DNA of 64,000 bases from RDXT01 sp033762375 (GTDB lineage Bacteria > Bacteroidota > Bacteroidia > J057): the NCBI GenBank assembly GCA_033762375.1, contig JANRLQ010000002.1:1-64000 (forward strand), in the 5' to 3' direction. Position 1 is the first letter of the stretch, and every line of letters begins with the position of its first letter. The position numbers were made by a program, and so were the translations under genes. Below are positions 16,793-25,711 of the stretch, in pieces. The notes beneath the pieces were generated by a model. That model had not been told where the DNA came from, ran no database searches, and was given only the letters and a program-made list of their open reading frames with translations.

Positions 16793-17482
16793 TCAGTAAT
16801 ACCGGTCAAAATATTCCTGCAGGGTCATGCCGTGCGGTTCAAACTTCTCGGGGAGCACTTCCAGCTGTTGAATCCTGTCCAGCCGGAAAAAACGAAACGC
16901 CTTCCGCAGGCGGCAATACGCGATCAGCAGCCAGTTTTCGGTGCTGAGCAGGGCAAAAGGTTCGATCTGCCGGGTGGTGGGCTGGTTTTGTTCGTTAGTG
17001 TAGGCAATGTTTACCACAGAAAAATGGGTCAGCGCAAACTGCAAGTCCGAGAGGTTATTGCTGTTTCTTTCCCGGTTGATGTTTTGGTCAAAGCGGGTTC
17101 GCTCGGCCAGCAGGTTGGCCTTGTCCTGCAGGCTGTACTTCAGCACCGCTTTTATTTTATCAATGGCCTCGGTGTAGTCTTTGATCAGCGAAGCATCCTT
17201 GTTTTTGAGCACCAGTTGCTCTGCCGCAATCAGCGCATTGGCTTGTGCCTCCGTAAACATCACCGGCGGAACCCGGTAGCCCTCCATCAGCGAGTACCCT
17301 TTTCCCTCCTCCGTCACGATCGGCACCCCGGCCTGCTCCAGTGCCCGGATATCCCGGTAAATGGTGCGGACACTGACCGCAAACTTATCCGCCAATGCCC
17401 TTGCCGTCAGCAGCCGCCTCGTCTGAAGCTGGGTCAGGATGGCCGCCAGGCGCGATAGTCGTTTGGTGTCGTTGTCGTGCAT
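16793..17482 (-). CDS. YafY-type HTH-WYL transcriptional regulator
   Basis: A 229-residue regulator. N-terminal winged HTH_11 (residues 5-65: KRLSRLAAILTQLQTRRLLTARALADKFAVSVRTIYRDIRALEQAGVPI), then a WYL domain whose motif core is seen in LLSTENWLLIAYCRLRKAFRFFRLDRI. Such proteins sense small ligands or nucleic acids and repress or activate adjacent genes. The start at 17482 gives the standard N-terminus; longer in-frame extension is not conserved. Probable targets are the downstream ridA and ydeI. Confidence 0.9.
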   Translation of the reverse strand: MHDNDTKRLSRLAAILTQLQTRRLLTARALADKFAVSVRTIYRDIRALEQAGVPIVTEEGKGYSLMEGYRVPPVMFTEAQANALIAAEQLVLKNKDASLIKDYTEAIDKIKAVLKYSLQDKANLLAERTRFDQNINRERNSNNLSDLQFALTHFSVVNIAYTNEQNQPTTRQIEPFALLSTENWLLIAYCRLRKAFRFFRLDRIQQLEVLPEKFEPHGMTLQEYFDRYY

Positions 17483-17552
17483 GTGGCTGGGAGGGCGGGA
17501 GGTTTGGGGGGGATGGTACGTCCGGCAAACCAACGTTAAGGACATATGCTTC

Positions 17553-18164
17553 TTAGTAATGCAGGTCAGTGGTATTACGTCTAAACGCTTTGTCCTCAAA
17601 TGTAATTGTCAACGTCCTTTGTAAGGTGTCAAGCCTTTCAATTCCCGGCGCACCTGTATAAGGGTCGCCCGAAGTGTGAAATGATTGAATGGTAGTTATT
17701 TGATAGGATTGAACGTCTAAAGCTAACAGCGTATATATACGCCAGTCGTTGGAATCGTGTCTCAGAAAAAATAAAAGATCATTACTGGCGTCAAAAAAAT
17801 GGGCCATAGGCCTGCCGATAAAACCCGAAGTCGAAAAAAGGGTTGTTTTGTTTGTAGGATCATATACCTTTATAGGATGTAGCCTGTCCCTGCGGTCTTC
17901 AAATATAAGCCGGGCAGAAGACTGGTCCCAAAACACCGCTGGTTGAGGGTCGTCATGCGTGATCGCAGTGGTGAGTAACAAGGTGTCGGAGCCACCATGG
18001 TCAACCAGAAAGTAAACCCACTCCGTGTTGGAGTCGCTAACCCCTTTAGACCTTACCATTACTTCAAATTGTTTGTCAGGTGAAGTAAAATGGTCAATAA
18101 ACTGTCCAGTAGCAGAAAGCCCGGACAAGGTTAACAGGGTCAGTATAACATGGTTCTTTAGCAT
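17553..18164 (-). CDS. Secreted protein of unknown function
   Basis: A 203-residue exported protein: signal peptide MLKNHVILTLLTLSGLSATGQ, then a beta-rich body (FEVMVRSKGVSDSNTEWVYFLVDHGG, ARLIFEDRRDRLHPIKVYDP) with a pattern reminiscent of WD/propeller-type blades, but no recognised family. Base composition drops here toward the AT-rich block. No operon partner is apparent. Confidence 0.6.
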   Translation of the reverse strand: MLKNHVILTLLTLSGLSATGQFIDHFTSPDKQFEVMVRSKGVSDSNTEWVYFLVDHGGSDTLLLTTAITHDDPQPAVFWDQSSARLIFEDRRDRLHPIKVYDPTNKTTLFSTSGFIGRPMAHFFDASNDLLFFLRHDSNDWRIYTLLALDVQSYQITTIQSFHTSGDPYTGAPGIERLDTLQRTLTITFEDKAFRRNTTDLHY

Positions 18165-18435
18165 TACCTGTACTAGTTTGAGTGTTGACGGTTGGGGTAG
18201 GCTTGGGGTGGGGTGCTGCGGGTTCCGTTGAAGGGTGAAATGTACCTGTTTTTTTCTGGTTGGGGAGGTATCGGTTAATTAGGAATAGGATAGTACCATT
18301 CCCTAGGTACCTCACCCTAGATGAGCTTGAAGAATAACAGTAGAAATTCTATACTATTCAGTGGTAGTGGCATAGGGAAAATGGCGCCTTTTCTTGCAAG
18401 ATTTTGGCAATGTGCTTACAAAATGGACTGGCTTA

Positions 18436-21400
18436 TCATTCGTATGTCTTTAGGATTAACCAGAATGCAAAAGCTGATGCTGTCGCTGATGCGAAAACTT
18501 TAGCATTTGTAGGTCTTCTGTCCTCGCTTCTACTCTCCTCTTTCTTTGAAGATTGTTCGATTACATCTGAAATTCCCCGCACCACACCAATTAAAATGTT
18601 ACTTGTCTCTCTGCCTTGTCTATTTGCAGCTTTACCAAATCCAAAACCTTCCATTTCAACGGCAGAAGTATCATTATAATAATTATGTAATATTTCACCA
18701 ATGCTAGAATTATAATGCTCAACTACTTGCTCTCCTGATGCAATAACTCCGATATCAGCTTTTATTTCTATGCCCCACTGACCTTTTATTAATTTTTTCC
18801 AATCATCTTTATTTCTTTCCTTTTTAGCCTTTTCCATTAAGATATAGGACATTAATGCATTATCAGGTCTAGCAAGGAAGGAATCTTTTTCAGACTTACC
18901 ACCTTCATACGAATAAACTTTCTCTGGAAATATTACATCCCCGACACCAAAATCCTTTGGCTTTCTAGAGCCAGCAATTCCTACAAAAAGGATCATGTTA
19001 GGTTTAAAATGTTGGATAGCTCTTTCCGTTTCTTGCGCAGCACTTGTGTTTTTTGCCCCACATTCTCTAATTATAACTTTAGCAATTTCTTTATTATTAA
19101 ATTGAAATATACCTGCCTCATAAGCAGTATCATTCTGGTCCGCATCAACGGTTTCAATCAGGTGTTCACGAACAGCCATATACTCTTCTTTGATGGCCGT
19201 TAGAATAACAACGGTTGGTAAGTTTACTCTGATAGATTCTTCCATGGACAAAATAGGTAAAGTAAATGAATGTGAAGGTTTTGATGACTGTATTCCAGAA
19301 TTCCAAATTGATTCCCACCAATTAAGACCTACAAAGTCTCGGCAAAGTGAATAAGCAAGAGTGAATGAAGAACTGTACATTGCTTTGTTATAAATACTTC
19401 TTGCAGTTTTTTTAAAACTGTTTTCAGCTACCAAATTGCCAAGTTTCGAAGCTTGTTCTTCTGTAATTTCACCTCTATAATTGGTAATGTAATCTGAAAG
19501 AAAGTTGTCTTTCAGAGAAGTAAAGCTTGAAAATATAACTATTACTGGCTCAATATTGTTTCTGTTTTCACTTAAAAAAATGGTCATAAATGAATCAGAC
19601 GTAATTCTCTCTACTATTTCAGATTCAATAGCATTTGGCTTTACATTTCCCATTAATAAATTCTTGAGAACTCCTTTTGTTGTTGCTATAATAAATCTCT
19701 CATGAGCAGAATTAGGGATTTTACGCCATATTTTGCTTCGGTTTTTGTAGTCTGATAGATCTGAAAATGGAGATTCTGAAATTAGGGAAACAATAGACTC
19801 ATCTACGGCCACCCCATTTGTTATTAAATCCAAAACAGAAAATACAATCTCCTTTTCTCTGCCCGAAAATCCCCAAAATACTTTTTTGGTTTTCGTTACC
19901 AATGCAGTCCAGATTTCAAGCCAAGTAGGAACAGATAAGTCAATTTTATGCAGTAGTGAAATATCTTTTTCAATTTCCCTAACAGCCAACGCAATAATTT
20001 TTATATCATTCGTTTTTAGTGCTAAGGTAATAAGTTCATTAGAAGTAAGTTTCGCAGTCAAATGTTTTACTCCAACAGAATCGGAAAGCGGTAATTTCGT
20101 CTCAAGTTCCAACTGTTTATCAATTGAAGTTTCAAGAGAGAACTGTCTAATAAGAATATCTGCATGAAACAAAAACCAATTCCTCTTCTGTGCTAACTGA
20201 ATCAATAATTTGCAAGTGTCAGTTCTAAGTTTTTCTGGAATACTTTCCCTCAAGACAACATCACATTCTTGAACAGATGAAATAACGGACATCAAATTTA
20301 TTAAATTAGTTTCAGAAAAGTCAAGCAATTGCCAAGTGTTGTTGAGTGAAACAACTCTTTGCTTTTTAAATTCATTCACAATGGATTCATTTATAGTCTC
20401 ATGCCACCAGTTTTGTCCGCCATCAGTAATAGCAATCTCAATAAGTTCTGAGAGCTGCTGAAATTGTTTTTGGTTTGGATTCTCAAGTTCACTTTCCCAA
20501 AAAGCAGAAATAACTGCTTTAGTCTTTTCTACTCCATTTTCAAATGCTGACCATTCAATGTTTCTCAGTGCTTTAAGATTGGTATCCTTTTTATCTCGTA
20601 TGAGACTGACAAGTCTATCAAGATATTTCTCTTTTATTTCTTTTCCATCCTTTGGCGATGGACATAATTTTGCTAAAGTCCGTATATCTTGCCTTATTAC
20701 GTTTGCATCATCAATTTTACTTATTGAAGTGTAATTGGTAAATATTTTTTCATATTGATTATAGCTTTGAACCTCAGATAAGTTGACGTTAAGTTCAATT
20801 AAGAAATTGTAAAAAGGATTTTCGCTTGTATGTCCAAGAAATAAAGCTTCAGAATGCGAATTGACTTCAACCTCAGTTTGATTTTCTCCATAAATAATTT
20901 TCTGACCTTGCCATTTATGGAGAAAGTCTTTTTGTATGGAAACAATCGTTAGGTTTTTGACACTCTCAATATCTGATAAAGTAAAACTCGTTCTGAATTT
21001 TATTTTCTTTCTCGATGATCTGTCAGGGGAACTCCAAATTACCTGAAGTGCATTAGTGAAATCTGCAATTTCACCAGTAAACAGAATTGGATTTATACCG
21101 GAAGTAAATGCAGAAATTGTTTCCTGAATGTATTTTGGTTGCAGTTTACTAAGAAAATTGGCGATGGAGTCAGTTGTTTCCACTTTAATATCTTGTAGTT
21201 CATAATTTTTGCTTGATACTGATTCAACAAAATGCAAAAAAACATCTTCTAATCTGTTGATATGCATTATGTCTTCTAAGTTCAAGATAAGAACATGAGT
21301 GAACACCATGCCTGCTCTTGTAGCCGATATGTCTGGAAATGTTTTTGTAAAAACATAATACTTTGAAAATGGGCTTCCAGAGATATAGGGAGAAAGCATA

Positions 21401-21543
21401 ACTCCTGGTGGGAGTGCTGCTGGTCTATCAGTAAATGTAATAAGGAACGAAAGTAAATCAGGGTCTTTCAGTGTTTGTTTAATACATGAATGCGCCCTAT
21501 TTACTTCGCCATAAAATGCTTGATGTATAGTGATATTATTCAC
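18436..21543 (-). CDS. GAP1-N1-like protein with C-terminal nucleoside phosphorylase effector
   Basis: About 1035 residues. Residues 1-240 resemble the GTPase-associated protein 1 N-terminal domain type 1 (ITIHQAFYGEVNRAHSCI, ITFTDRPAALPPGVMLSPYISGSPFSKYYVFTKTFPD split over two runs, then RAGMVFTHVLIL). Residues ~240-775 are helical with no recognised motif. Residues ~778-1035 form a PNP/MTA-SAH-nucleosidase-type domain with conserved segments VGIAGSRK, GVGDVIFP, SAVEMEGFGFG and GVVRGISD, so the active site looks intact. The start is probably the GTG at 21543 (GTGAATAA, overlapping the GTPase stop by 8 bp); a TTG at 21549 is possible. The last gene of the operon; predicted effector. Confidence 0.82.
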   Translation of the reverse strand: MNNITIHQAFYGEVNRAHSCIKQTLKDPDLLSFLITFTDRPAALPPGVMLSPYISGSPFSKYYVFTKTFPDISATRAGMVFTHVLILNLEDIMHINRLEDVFLHFVESVSSKNYELQDIKVETTDSIANFLSKLQPKYIQETISAFTSGINPILFTGEIADFTNALQVIWSSPDRSSRKKIKFRTSFTLSDIESVKNLTIVSIQKDFLHKWQGQKIIYGENQTEVEVNSHSEALFLGHTSENPFYNFLIELNVNLSEVQSYNQYEKIFTNYTSISKIDDANVIRQDIRTLAKLCPSPKDGKEIKEKYLDRLVSLIRDKKDTNLKALRNIEWSAFENGVEKTKAVISAFWESELENPNQKQFQQLSELIEIAITDGGQNWWHETINESIVNEFKKQRVVSLNNTWQLLDFSETNLINLMSVISSVQECDVVLRESIPEKLRTDTCKLLIQLAQKRNWFLFHADILIRQFSLETSIDKQLELETKLPLSDSVGVKHLTAKLTSNELITLALKTNDIKIIALAVREIEKDISLLHKIDLSVPTWLEIWTALVTKTKKVFWGFSGREKEIVFSVLDLITNGVAVDESIVSLISESPFSDLSDYKNRSKIWRKIPNSAHERFIIATTKGVLKNLLMGNVKPNAIESEIVERITSDSFMTIFLSENRNNIEPVIVIFSSFTSLKDNFLSDYITNYRGEITEEQASKLGNLVAENSFKKTARSIYNKAMYSSSFTLAYSLCRDFVGLNWWESIWNSGIQSSKPSHSFTLPILSMEESIRVNLPTVVILTAIKEEYMAVREHLIETVDADQNDTAYEAGIFQFNNKEIAKVIIRECGAKNTSAAQETERAIQHFKPNMILFVGIAGSRKPKDFGVGDVIFPEKVYSYEGGKSEKDSFLARPDNALMSYILMEKAKKERNKDDWKKLIKGQWGIEIKADIGVIASGEQVVEHYNSSIGEILHNYYNDTSAVEMEGFGFGKAANRQGRETSNILIGVVRGISDVIEQSSKKEESRSEDRRPTNAKVFASATASAFAFWLILKTYE

Positions 21544-22396
21544 TGCCAATGAATGTTTGAATTGATAAAGTTAAGTCCTGTTGTTTTGTCCCGGCTTCAT
21601 TAATGATGTAGCCAAACTTTATTGGTGTTCTATCAATATATTCTTCGTCGGCATCATCAGTCAATGTTTTTTCTGTTGATGAAAGGCCGATAATTGAAAG
21701 AGAGTTATCTGCCCAAGAATTTTTCAAAAAATCATGTAACATAGGTAATCGCTCTTCCAGTATATCACTCGGCTTTGTATTGTCAGGCAAATTGAGAACA
21801 TCCCAACACGAAAGAACAACTGTTAGATTCGGTCTGACAATTTTATTAAGAGTAGGAACTCTTTTTGTGTATAATAACATTTGAAGGAGTTCAACAAAGT
21901 GAGCAGCATCTGAAATTTTTATTGGGGGTGGAGTTGCATTCCGTTTTACTATTTCTTCTGCACTTGGAATTCCTTTGTTGATAATATCCTCAACAGGTTT
22001 GACTTCGTCTAAGCGAACGAATAACATCCATGAACTGCTTGATTCAATATACTGCCTCCAAACGGTATTTATTCTCCTATTGTCAATAATGTAATTTACT
22101 TGCTCCCCTGCATAATCAGGAAATGTAAATACAATTTTGTTACCTGACGAATCTTCTATTTTCAGTTCAATACTTCTGTTTGCAGATGCCTCAGTATGAC
22201 CAGCTCGTCTTCCCTCTGCAAGCTTATCAATCACTTCTTGAAATATCGTAAGGTCATTGGGGCGGTTGTTTGGCGATATTTTGTAATTAAATAAGCGACT
22301 ACTTAACCTTCCGTATAGTTGCCCTCCAAAATGCGTCTTACCAGCATTTGGACCGCCAATAATTAAAACCTTGTTTACTAATGATGAGTTATTCAT
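21536..22396 (-). CDS. GTPase of a conflict system (DO-GTPase-like, second GTPase)
   Basis: A 286-residue TRAFAC-type P-loop GTPase. G1/Walker A is GGPNAGKT at residues 14-21. The G3 DxxG is DYAG at 94-97 in FPDYAGEQ. The G4 region is SCWD (196-199), a variant of NKxD that keeps the aspartate. Its ATG lies inside the previous gene's end (ATGAATAA), an 8-bp overlap, and the next gene begins in the same way at its end. Pairing with the zinc-ribbon GTPase upstream matches the 'double GTPase' arrangement of predicted NTP-dependent conflict systems. Cytoplasmic; predicted molecular switch controlling the GAP1-PNP protein. Confidence 0.85.
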   Translation of the reverse strand: MNNSSLVNKVLIIGGPNAGKTHFGGQLYGRLSSRLFNYKISPNNRPNDLTIFQEVIDKLAEGRRAGHTEASANRSIELKIEDSSGNKIVFTFPDYAGEQVNYIIDNRRINTVWRQYIESSSSWMLFVRLDEVKPVEDIINKGIPSAEEIVKRNATPPPIKISDAAHFVELLQMLLYTKRVPTLNKIVRPNLTVVLSCWDVLNLPDNTKPSDILEERLPMLHDFLKNSWADNSLSIIGLSSTEKTLTDDADEEYIDRTPIKFGYIINEAGTKQQDLTLSIQTFIGSE

Positions 22397-23369
22397 GGAC
22401 TATTCGTTTTGATAAAAACATATCCTCCGCAAGTAAGGATTTAATCATTGGAGCAACATTAATGTTACTTTTCAGTTTATCTGTAATCCAGCTTATTGAA
22501 TTACAAATATTTTGATGATATATTCCGTGTTCTCCTTCCTGAACACTTATATTGAACTGACTGAAATGAACATAGGGGTTCTGCTCTATGAGTTCAAGTA
22601 TTTGGTCTTTAGTTGAACTTGGCACTTCAAAATCTGACTTTGACCATATCAATCCTATTGGTCTTGAACCGATATTGTCAAATAATCGCTCAGCAACAGA
22701 ATTAATTTGAAGTTTTGCCTGGCCGCGCTTCGGACCAATAAGTATTTCGCAGTCAGCGAAAAGTAGAAAAGCATCACTATTGTCGTGAATCCATTTTGCT
22801 CCTTTGGCATTTTCACTATTTACATTGTTTCTCCAATGGTCAAACCATTCACCGGGAGCATCAGTAAAAATCAAATCGGTTCTTTCGCCAACAGAATTTT
22901 TAAGTGATAAATGCAATAGGCCGGGGATTCTTCCTGCTTTGTTTTCTGTATGAGGTGGGAACTGAATATTTCCATTTTCTTTCCAACTTAAATACCATGC
23001 AATATCTTCCCAGCCATTTAATGTGAGTGAACCCGCAAAACTGTAATCACCTATTTTTTTACCATGTCTTAGTAAACAATACAGGGAAGCCAAAAAGGTT
23101 GTCTTGCCGGCACTTGCTACTCCTGCGATTCCGATTAAAATTGGTTTTGACGAAGCAGTTAAAAAAGTCATATCAATCAAGCCGAATGTATTACCAGTCC
23201 ACGGAATTCTAAATGCCTCTTCGCTTTGCATAACTGCTTCCGTTTTCTCATTTTCGTCTCTTGAAGCTGACTTATTGTAAAACTTGCAATCATTGAGATT
23301 TGTGCAACCCTCAACATTGCAGCCTGTTTCATCTGGGTAGCAAGTAGGGTGTGAGCATTTTCCTGCCAT
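22389..23369 (-). CDS. GTPase with N-terminal cysteine cluster (DO-GTPase2-like)
   Basis: A 326-residue protein. The N-terminus carries five cysteines within 30 residues (C5, C10, C17, C22, C28), a probable zinc-binding module. The GTPase domain has G1 GVASAGKT at 83-90, G3 DAPG at 170-173 and G4 SKSD at 243-246. The conserved order and the Zn module fit TRAFAC-clade DO-GTPase2 proteins of predicted conflict systems. The ATG at 23369 begins one base after the GASH-like stop, so translation is coupled; a TTG at 23381 is less likely. The 3' end overlaps the next GTPase gene by 8 bp. Confidence 0.87.
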   Translation of the reverse strand: MAGKCSHPTCYPDETGCNVEGCTNLNDCKFYNKSASRDENEKTEAVMQSEEAFRIPWTGNTFGLIDMTFLTASSKPILIGIAGVASAGKTTFLASLYCLLRHGKKIGDYSFAGSLTLNGWEDIAWYLSWKENGNIQFPPHTENKAGRIPGLLHLSLKNSVGERTDLIFTDAPGEWFDHWRNNVNSENAKGAKWIHDNSDAFLLFADCEILIGPKRGQAKLQINSVAERLFDNIGSRPIGLIWSKSDFEVPSSTKDQILELIEQNPYVHFSQFNISVQEGEHGIYHQNICNSISWITDKLKSNINVAPMIKSLLAEDMFLSKRIVHE

Positions 23370-23370
23370 A

Positions 23371-24633
23371 TTACTCTGCAATTAGTCGTTGAATTAATAA
23401 GTCATGCAAAACAACGACTGATAAGTCAGTTAGTGTGATTGATTCAGTTTCATCAATACCAGTCCTTAATTTGAAGTCGTTTATACTAACTCTTCCATTC
23501 AATAAAAGTGAAATGAAGTCAGTTACAGATATTCTTCCTTCGATTTCATTTAATGTAGTGAAATAAGGTTTAAGAATTAGCTTTAGTTTTTCAGTTTGGA
23601 TTTGAGTGAGGTAGTCAGAAAAGTTTACAGGTGTATCTTGCTTGTTAATTAGTAAAAATAATGTATCCCTCAAAAGATAATCAACACTGACAGGTGTGAT
23701 TTCGGGAATTTGATTATTCAAATCAACACCCATTAATACGGGCAGCAAATATTTATCAAGTCCTCTATAACTCCTTTTTTGAGAGGGAGAATATAAAGTT
23801 TCCTTCCACCATAGCAACTTACTTCTTCTCTCAACCGCCGTCAAACTTGAGAACGAAGCTTTCAAGTTTGCATCTAAAGCTTTCTTAAATTCAGAGAAGA
23901 ATTTATTAATTGGCGTTTCTAACGTGGTAGAGGATAGAGATTTAGAAAATGTGGCAAAAGCATCACTCATTACTCTACCAATGGCGTCGCCTGCATTATT
24001 AGAAAAGTGAGTAGACCATTGTTCAGGGTGATTGTAAGGGTCATGACCTTGAGGGTCTCTTTTAGCTGCGGTTTTAAGTTTAGCTTTCAACTCATCTAAA
24101 GGAATCTGGGCTTCTCCGAATTTTAAATCGCTAATTTTTAGTGTGCTAAGTTTTATGGAAGGTTCTTCTTCAATTAATGACCATTCCTCTACTGCATCTT
24201 GTTCTGCAATTTCACCTAATGCGTTTAGCATTTCATAAACTAATTTCTTTTCGGAATTAAGTTTTGAAAAAGGATAGAAATTTAATGCTGTCAAATAAAT
24301 AATTCTTGCGGCGTATGGGTTTGCCGTGCCAACACTGTACAAGGCATTAAGAATAACTCCTCTGATAATGTTCCGTGGCATTTCTGTGTATTTACCCCTC
24401 AATGCTCTCCAGTGATTTGTAATAATTCTTTCTGTTTCAATCATCACTGGCTCATTGTCTGAAATGTTTGGGTCAAGAGCAACTAAAGTGAATTTGTGAA
24501 GCAAAGAGTTGTCTTCTTCAAACTTCTTTTTTAGGTCTGCAATGGATTCTTGCAGCCACTTTAGTCTCTCATCGCTGTCACCAATATCAAAGAGGCCTGT
24601 TTTTAAAAAGTCTTGTAAAAATTTGTTTTCCAT
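23371..24633 (-). CDS. All-helical GTPase-associated protein (GASH-like)
   Basis: A 420-residue, almost entirely helical acidic protein opening MENKFLQDFLKTGLFDIG and continuing SDERLKWLQESIADLKKKF. The composition, length and place as first gene before two GTPases and a GAP1-type protein match the 'GTPase-associated system all-helical protein GASH'. A short region (KRDPQGHDPYNHPEQW) is the only polar, non-helical conserved-looking stretch. No catalytic motif. It is likely a sensor, adaptor or scaffold for the GTPases. The promoter should lie in the AT-rich 24634-24760 region. Confidence 0.75.
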   Translation of the reverse strand: MENKFLQDFLKTGLFDIGDSDERLKWLQESIADLKKKFEEDNSLLHKFTLVALDPNISDNEPVMIETERIITNHWRALRGKYTEMPRNIIRGVILNALYSVGTANPYAARIIYLTALNFYPFSKLNSEKKLVYEMLNALGEIAEQDAVEEWSLIEEEPSIKLSTLKISDLKFGEAQIPLDELKAKLKTAAKRDPQGHDPYNHPEQWSTHFSNNAGDAIGRVMSDAFATFSKSLSSTTLETPINKFFSEFKKALDANLKASFSSLTAVERRSKLLWWKETLYSPSQKRSYRGLDKYLLPVLMGVDLNNQIPEITPVSVDYLLRDTLFLLINKQDTPVNFSDYLTQIQTEKLKLILKPYFTTLNEIEGRISVTDFISLLLNGRVSINDFKLRTGIDETESITLTDLSVVVLHDLLIQRLIAE

Positions 24634-25115
24634 ATGAATAAATATTATTGTTTCAAAGTTAGTAAAAAGCTGGGACCTTACTCTTTGGGTTTTGTAGAAT
24701 GGTTGGTTTCGTGAGTTGGGGCAAAATCAAATGTACCATTTGTGCGGCTGGCTAAAATTAGTTTTAAAAAATGTGTGGTGGGAAAAACAAATATTCATAA
24801 TCGTTGATTTTAAGACTGGTTAGCTGATGGCTCCTTTTGCCCCGTCACTTGTTCAATCTTTATTACACAGTTCATTTTGACTCCGCCGTCTTACTTAGGC
24901 TTGCGGTTGGTCCATAAATGACGGAACTTATCATCAATCATAAAATTCGTGCCTTAGCTATCGAAGCAGTACCTGAAAAATTTAAATGAGAGTATGATAA
25001 AATAACTACCTTCCATGGCTCCGCCGCACGCACTCCCATCCCGGAAGCGACGCGCAGCCCACAAGTATAGCCATCTACCCCAAATCCACCAAATTTTTCA
25101 AAAAAATCTTTCCTC
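24634..25115. other. 482-bp intergenic region, no convincing gene
   Basis: The AT-rich half adjoining the GTPase operon presumably holds its promoter. A 23-codon frame at 24918-24989 (starting MTELIINHKIRALAIEAV) looks like the start of an antitoxin-like or other protein that stops early; it is probably a remnant. From about 25010 the composition returns to GC-rich. No tRNA, terminator or repeat seen. Confidence 0.5.
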
Positions 25116-25652
25116 TCACAGCACCTTCACCTTTTGTTCCTGCACCGTCACGTGTTGCAGGCTGCCGGTGAAGAGCAGCTCCAGGCGGAGGCGGGTGTCG
25201 GTGTCTATGGCGCGGATGAGGCCCTGGTAGCTGGCGAAGGGGCCTTCGAGGATCTCGACCACGGCGCCGGGCTGGAGCTGGCCGTAGGTGTTGGTTTCGT
25301 GGGTGTCGGGGCTTTGGCTCCATTGGCGGAGGAGTTCGGCCTCGGTGTCGCGGAGGGTGCAGGGGGCGCCCTGGTGCCGGAGGAAGGCCATGTGGCGCTC
25401 GGCGCGGAAGACCTCGCTGCGCCGGGCTTCGCTCACATATACAAAGACATATCCTTTGAAGATGGGGTCTTCGATGCGCTTGCGGCGGTCGGACCAGATG
25501 CGATAGACCCGGCGGACGGGCAGCATCACCTCAAAACCCAGGGCTTGCAGGTCGCGGCTGACTTTTTTCTCGTGGCCTTTTTTGACGGTCAGGACGTGCC
25601 AGCGGGGGATATGGGGATCTGTCTGGGGTATGGGGGGTTGCGCGGCTATCAT
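25116..25652 (-). CDS. UpxY/NusG-like transcription antiterminator
   Basis: A 178-residue NusG paralogue of the UpxY type used in Bacteroidota to let RNA polymerase read through long polysaccharide operons. The NGN domain starts WHVLTVKKGHEKKVSRDLQ, continues ALGFEVMLPVRRVYRIW and DPIFKGYVFVYV, and a C-terminal KOW-like module (QLQPGAVVEILEGPFASYQG) follows. The start at 25652 removes a non-conserved extension. No polysaccharide genes are visible in the window, so its operon target is elsewhere or it is an orphan. Confidence 0.88.
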   Translation of the reverse strand: MIAAQPPIPQTDPHIPRWHVLTVKKGHEKKVSRDLQALGFEVMLPVRRVYRIWSDRRKRIEDPIFKGYVFVYVSEARRSEVFRAERHMAFLRHQGAPCTLRDTEAELLRQWSQSPDTHETNTYGQLQPGAVVEILEGPFASYQGLIRAIDTDTRLRLELLFTGSLQHVTVQEQKVKVL

Positions 25653-25711
25653 ACAGGAGTTGTGTGGGAGATAAATATAGGATTTATTTGCCGGATATGT
25701 ATCATAAGGGT

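Larger units (their letters stand above)
18300..24700. other. AT-rich accessory block carrying a four-gene GTPase conflict operon
   Basis: From about 18.3 to 24.7 kb the sequence becomes visibly AT-rich (many AAA/TTT runs and AT-ending codons) compared with the GC-rich flanks. All four genes inside run on the minus strand with overlapping or abutting ends. Composition and gene content together indicate horizontal acquisition. I found no flanking direct repeats, integrase or tRNA, so the edges are approximate. Confidence 0.75.

Noticed and set aside
25116..25652. Marker of a capsule or exopolysaccharide locus
   Set aside because: UpxY normally heads such operons, but no glycosyltransferase, flippase or polymerase gene is adjacent in either direction.
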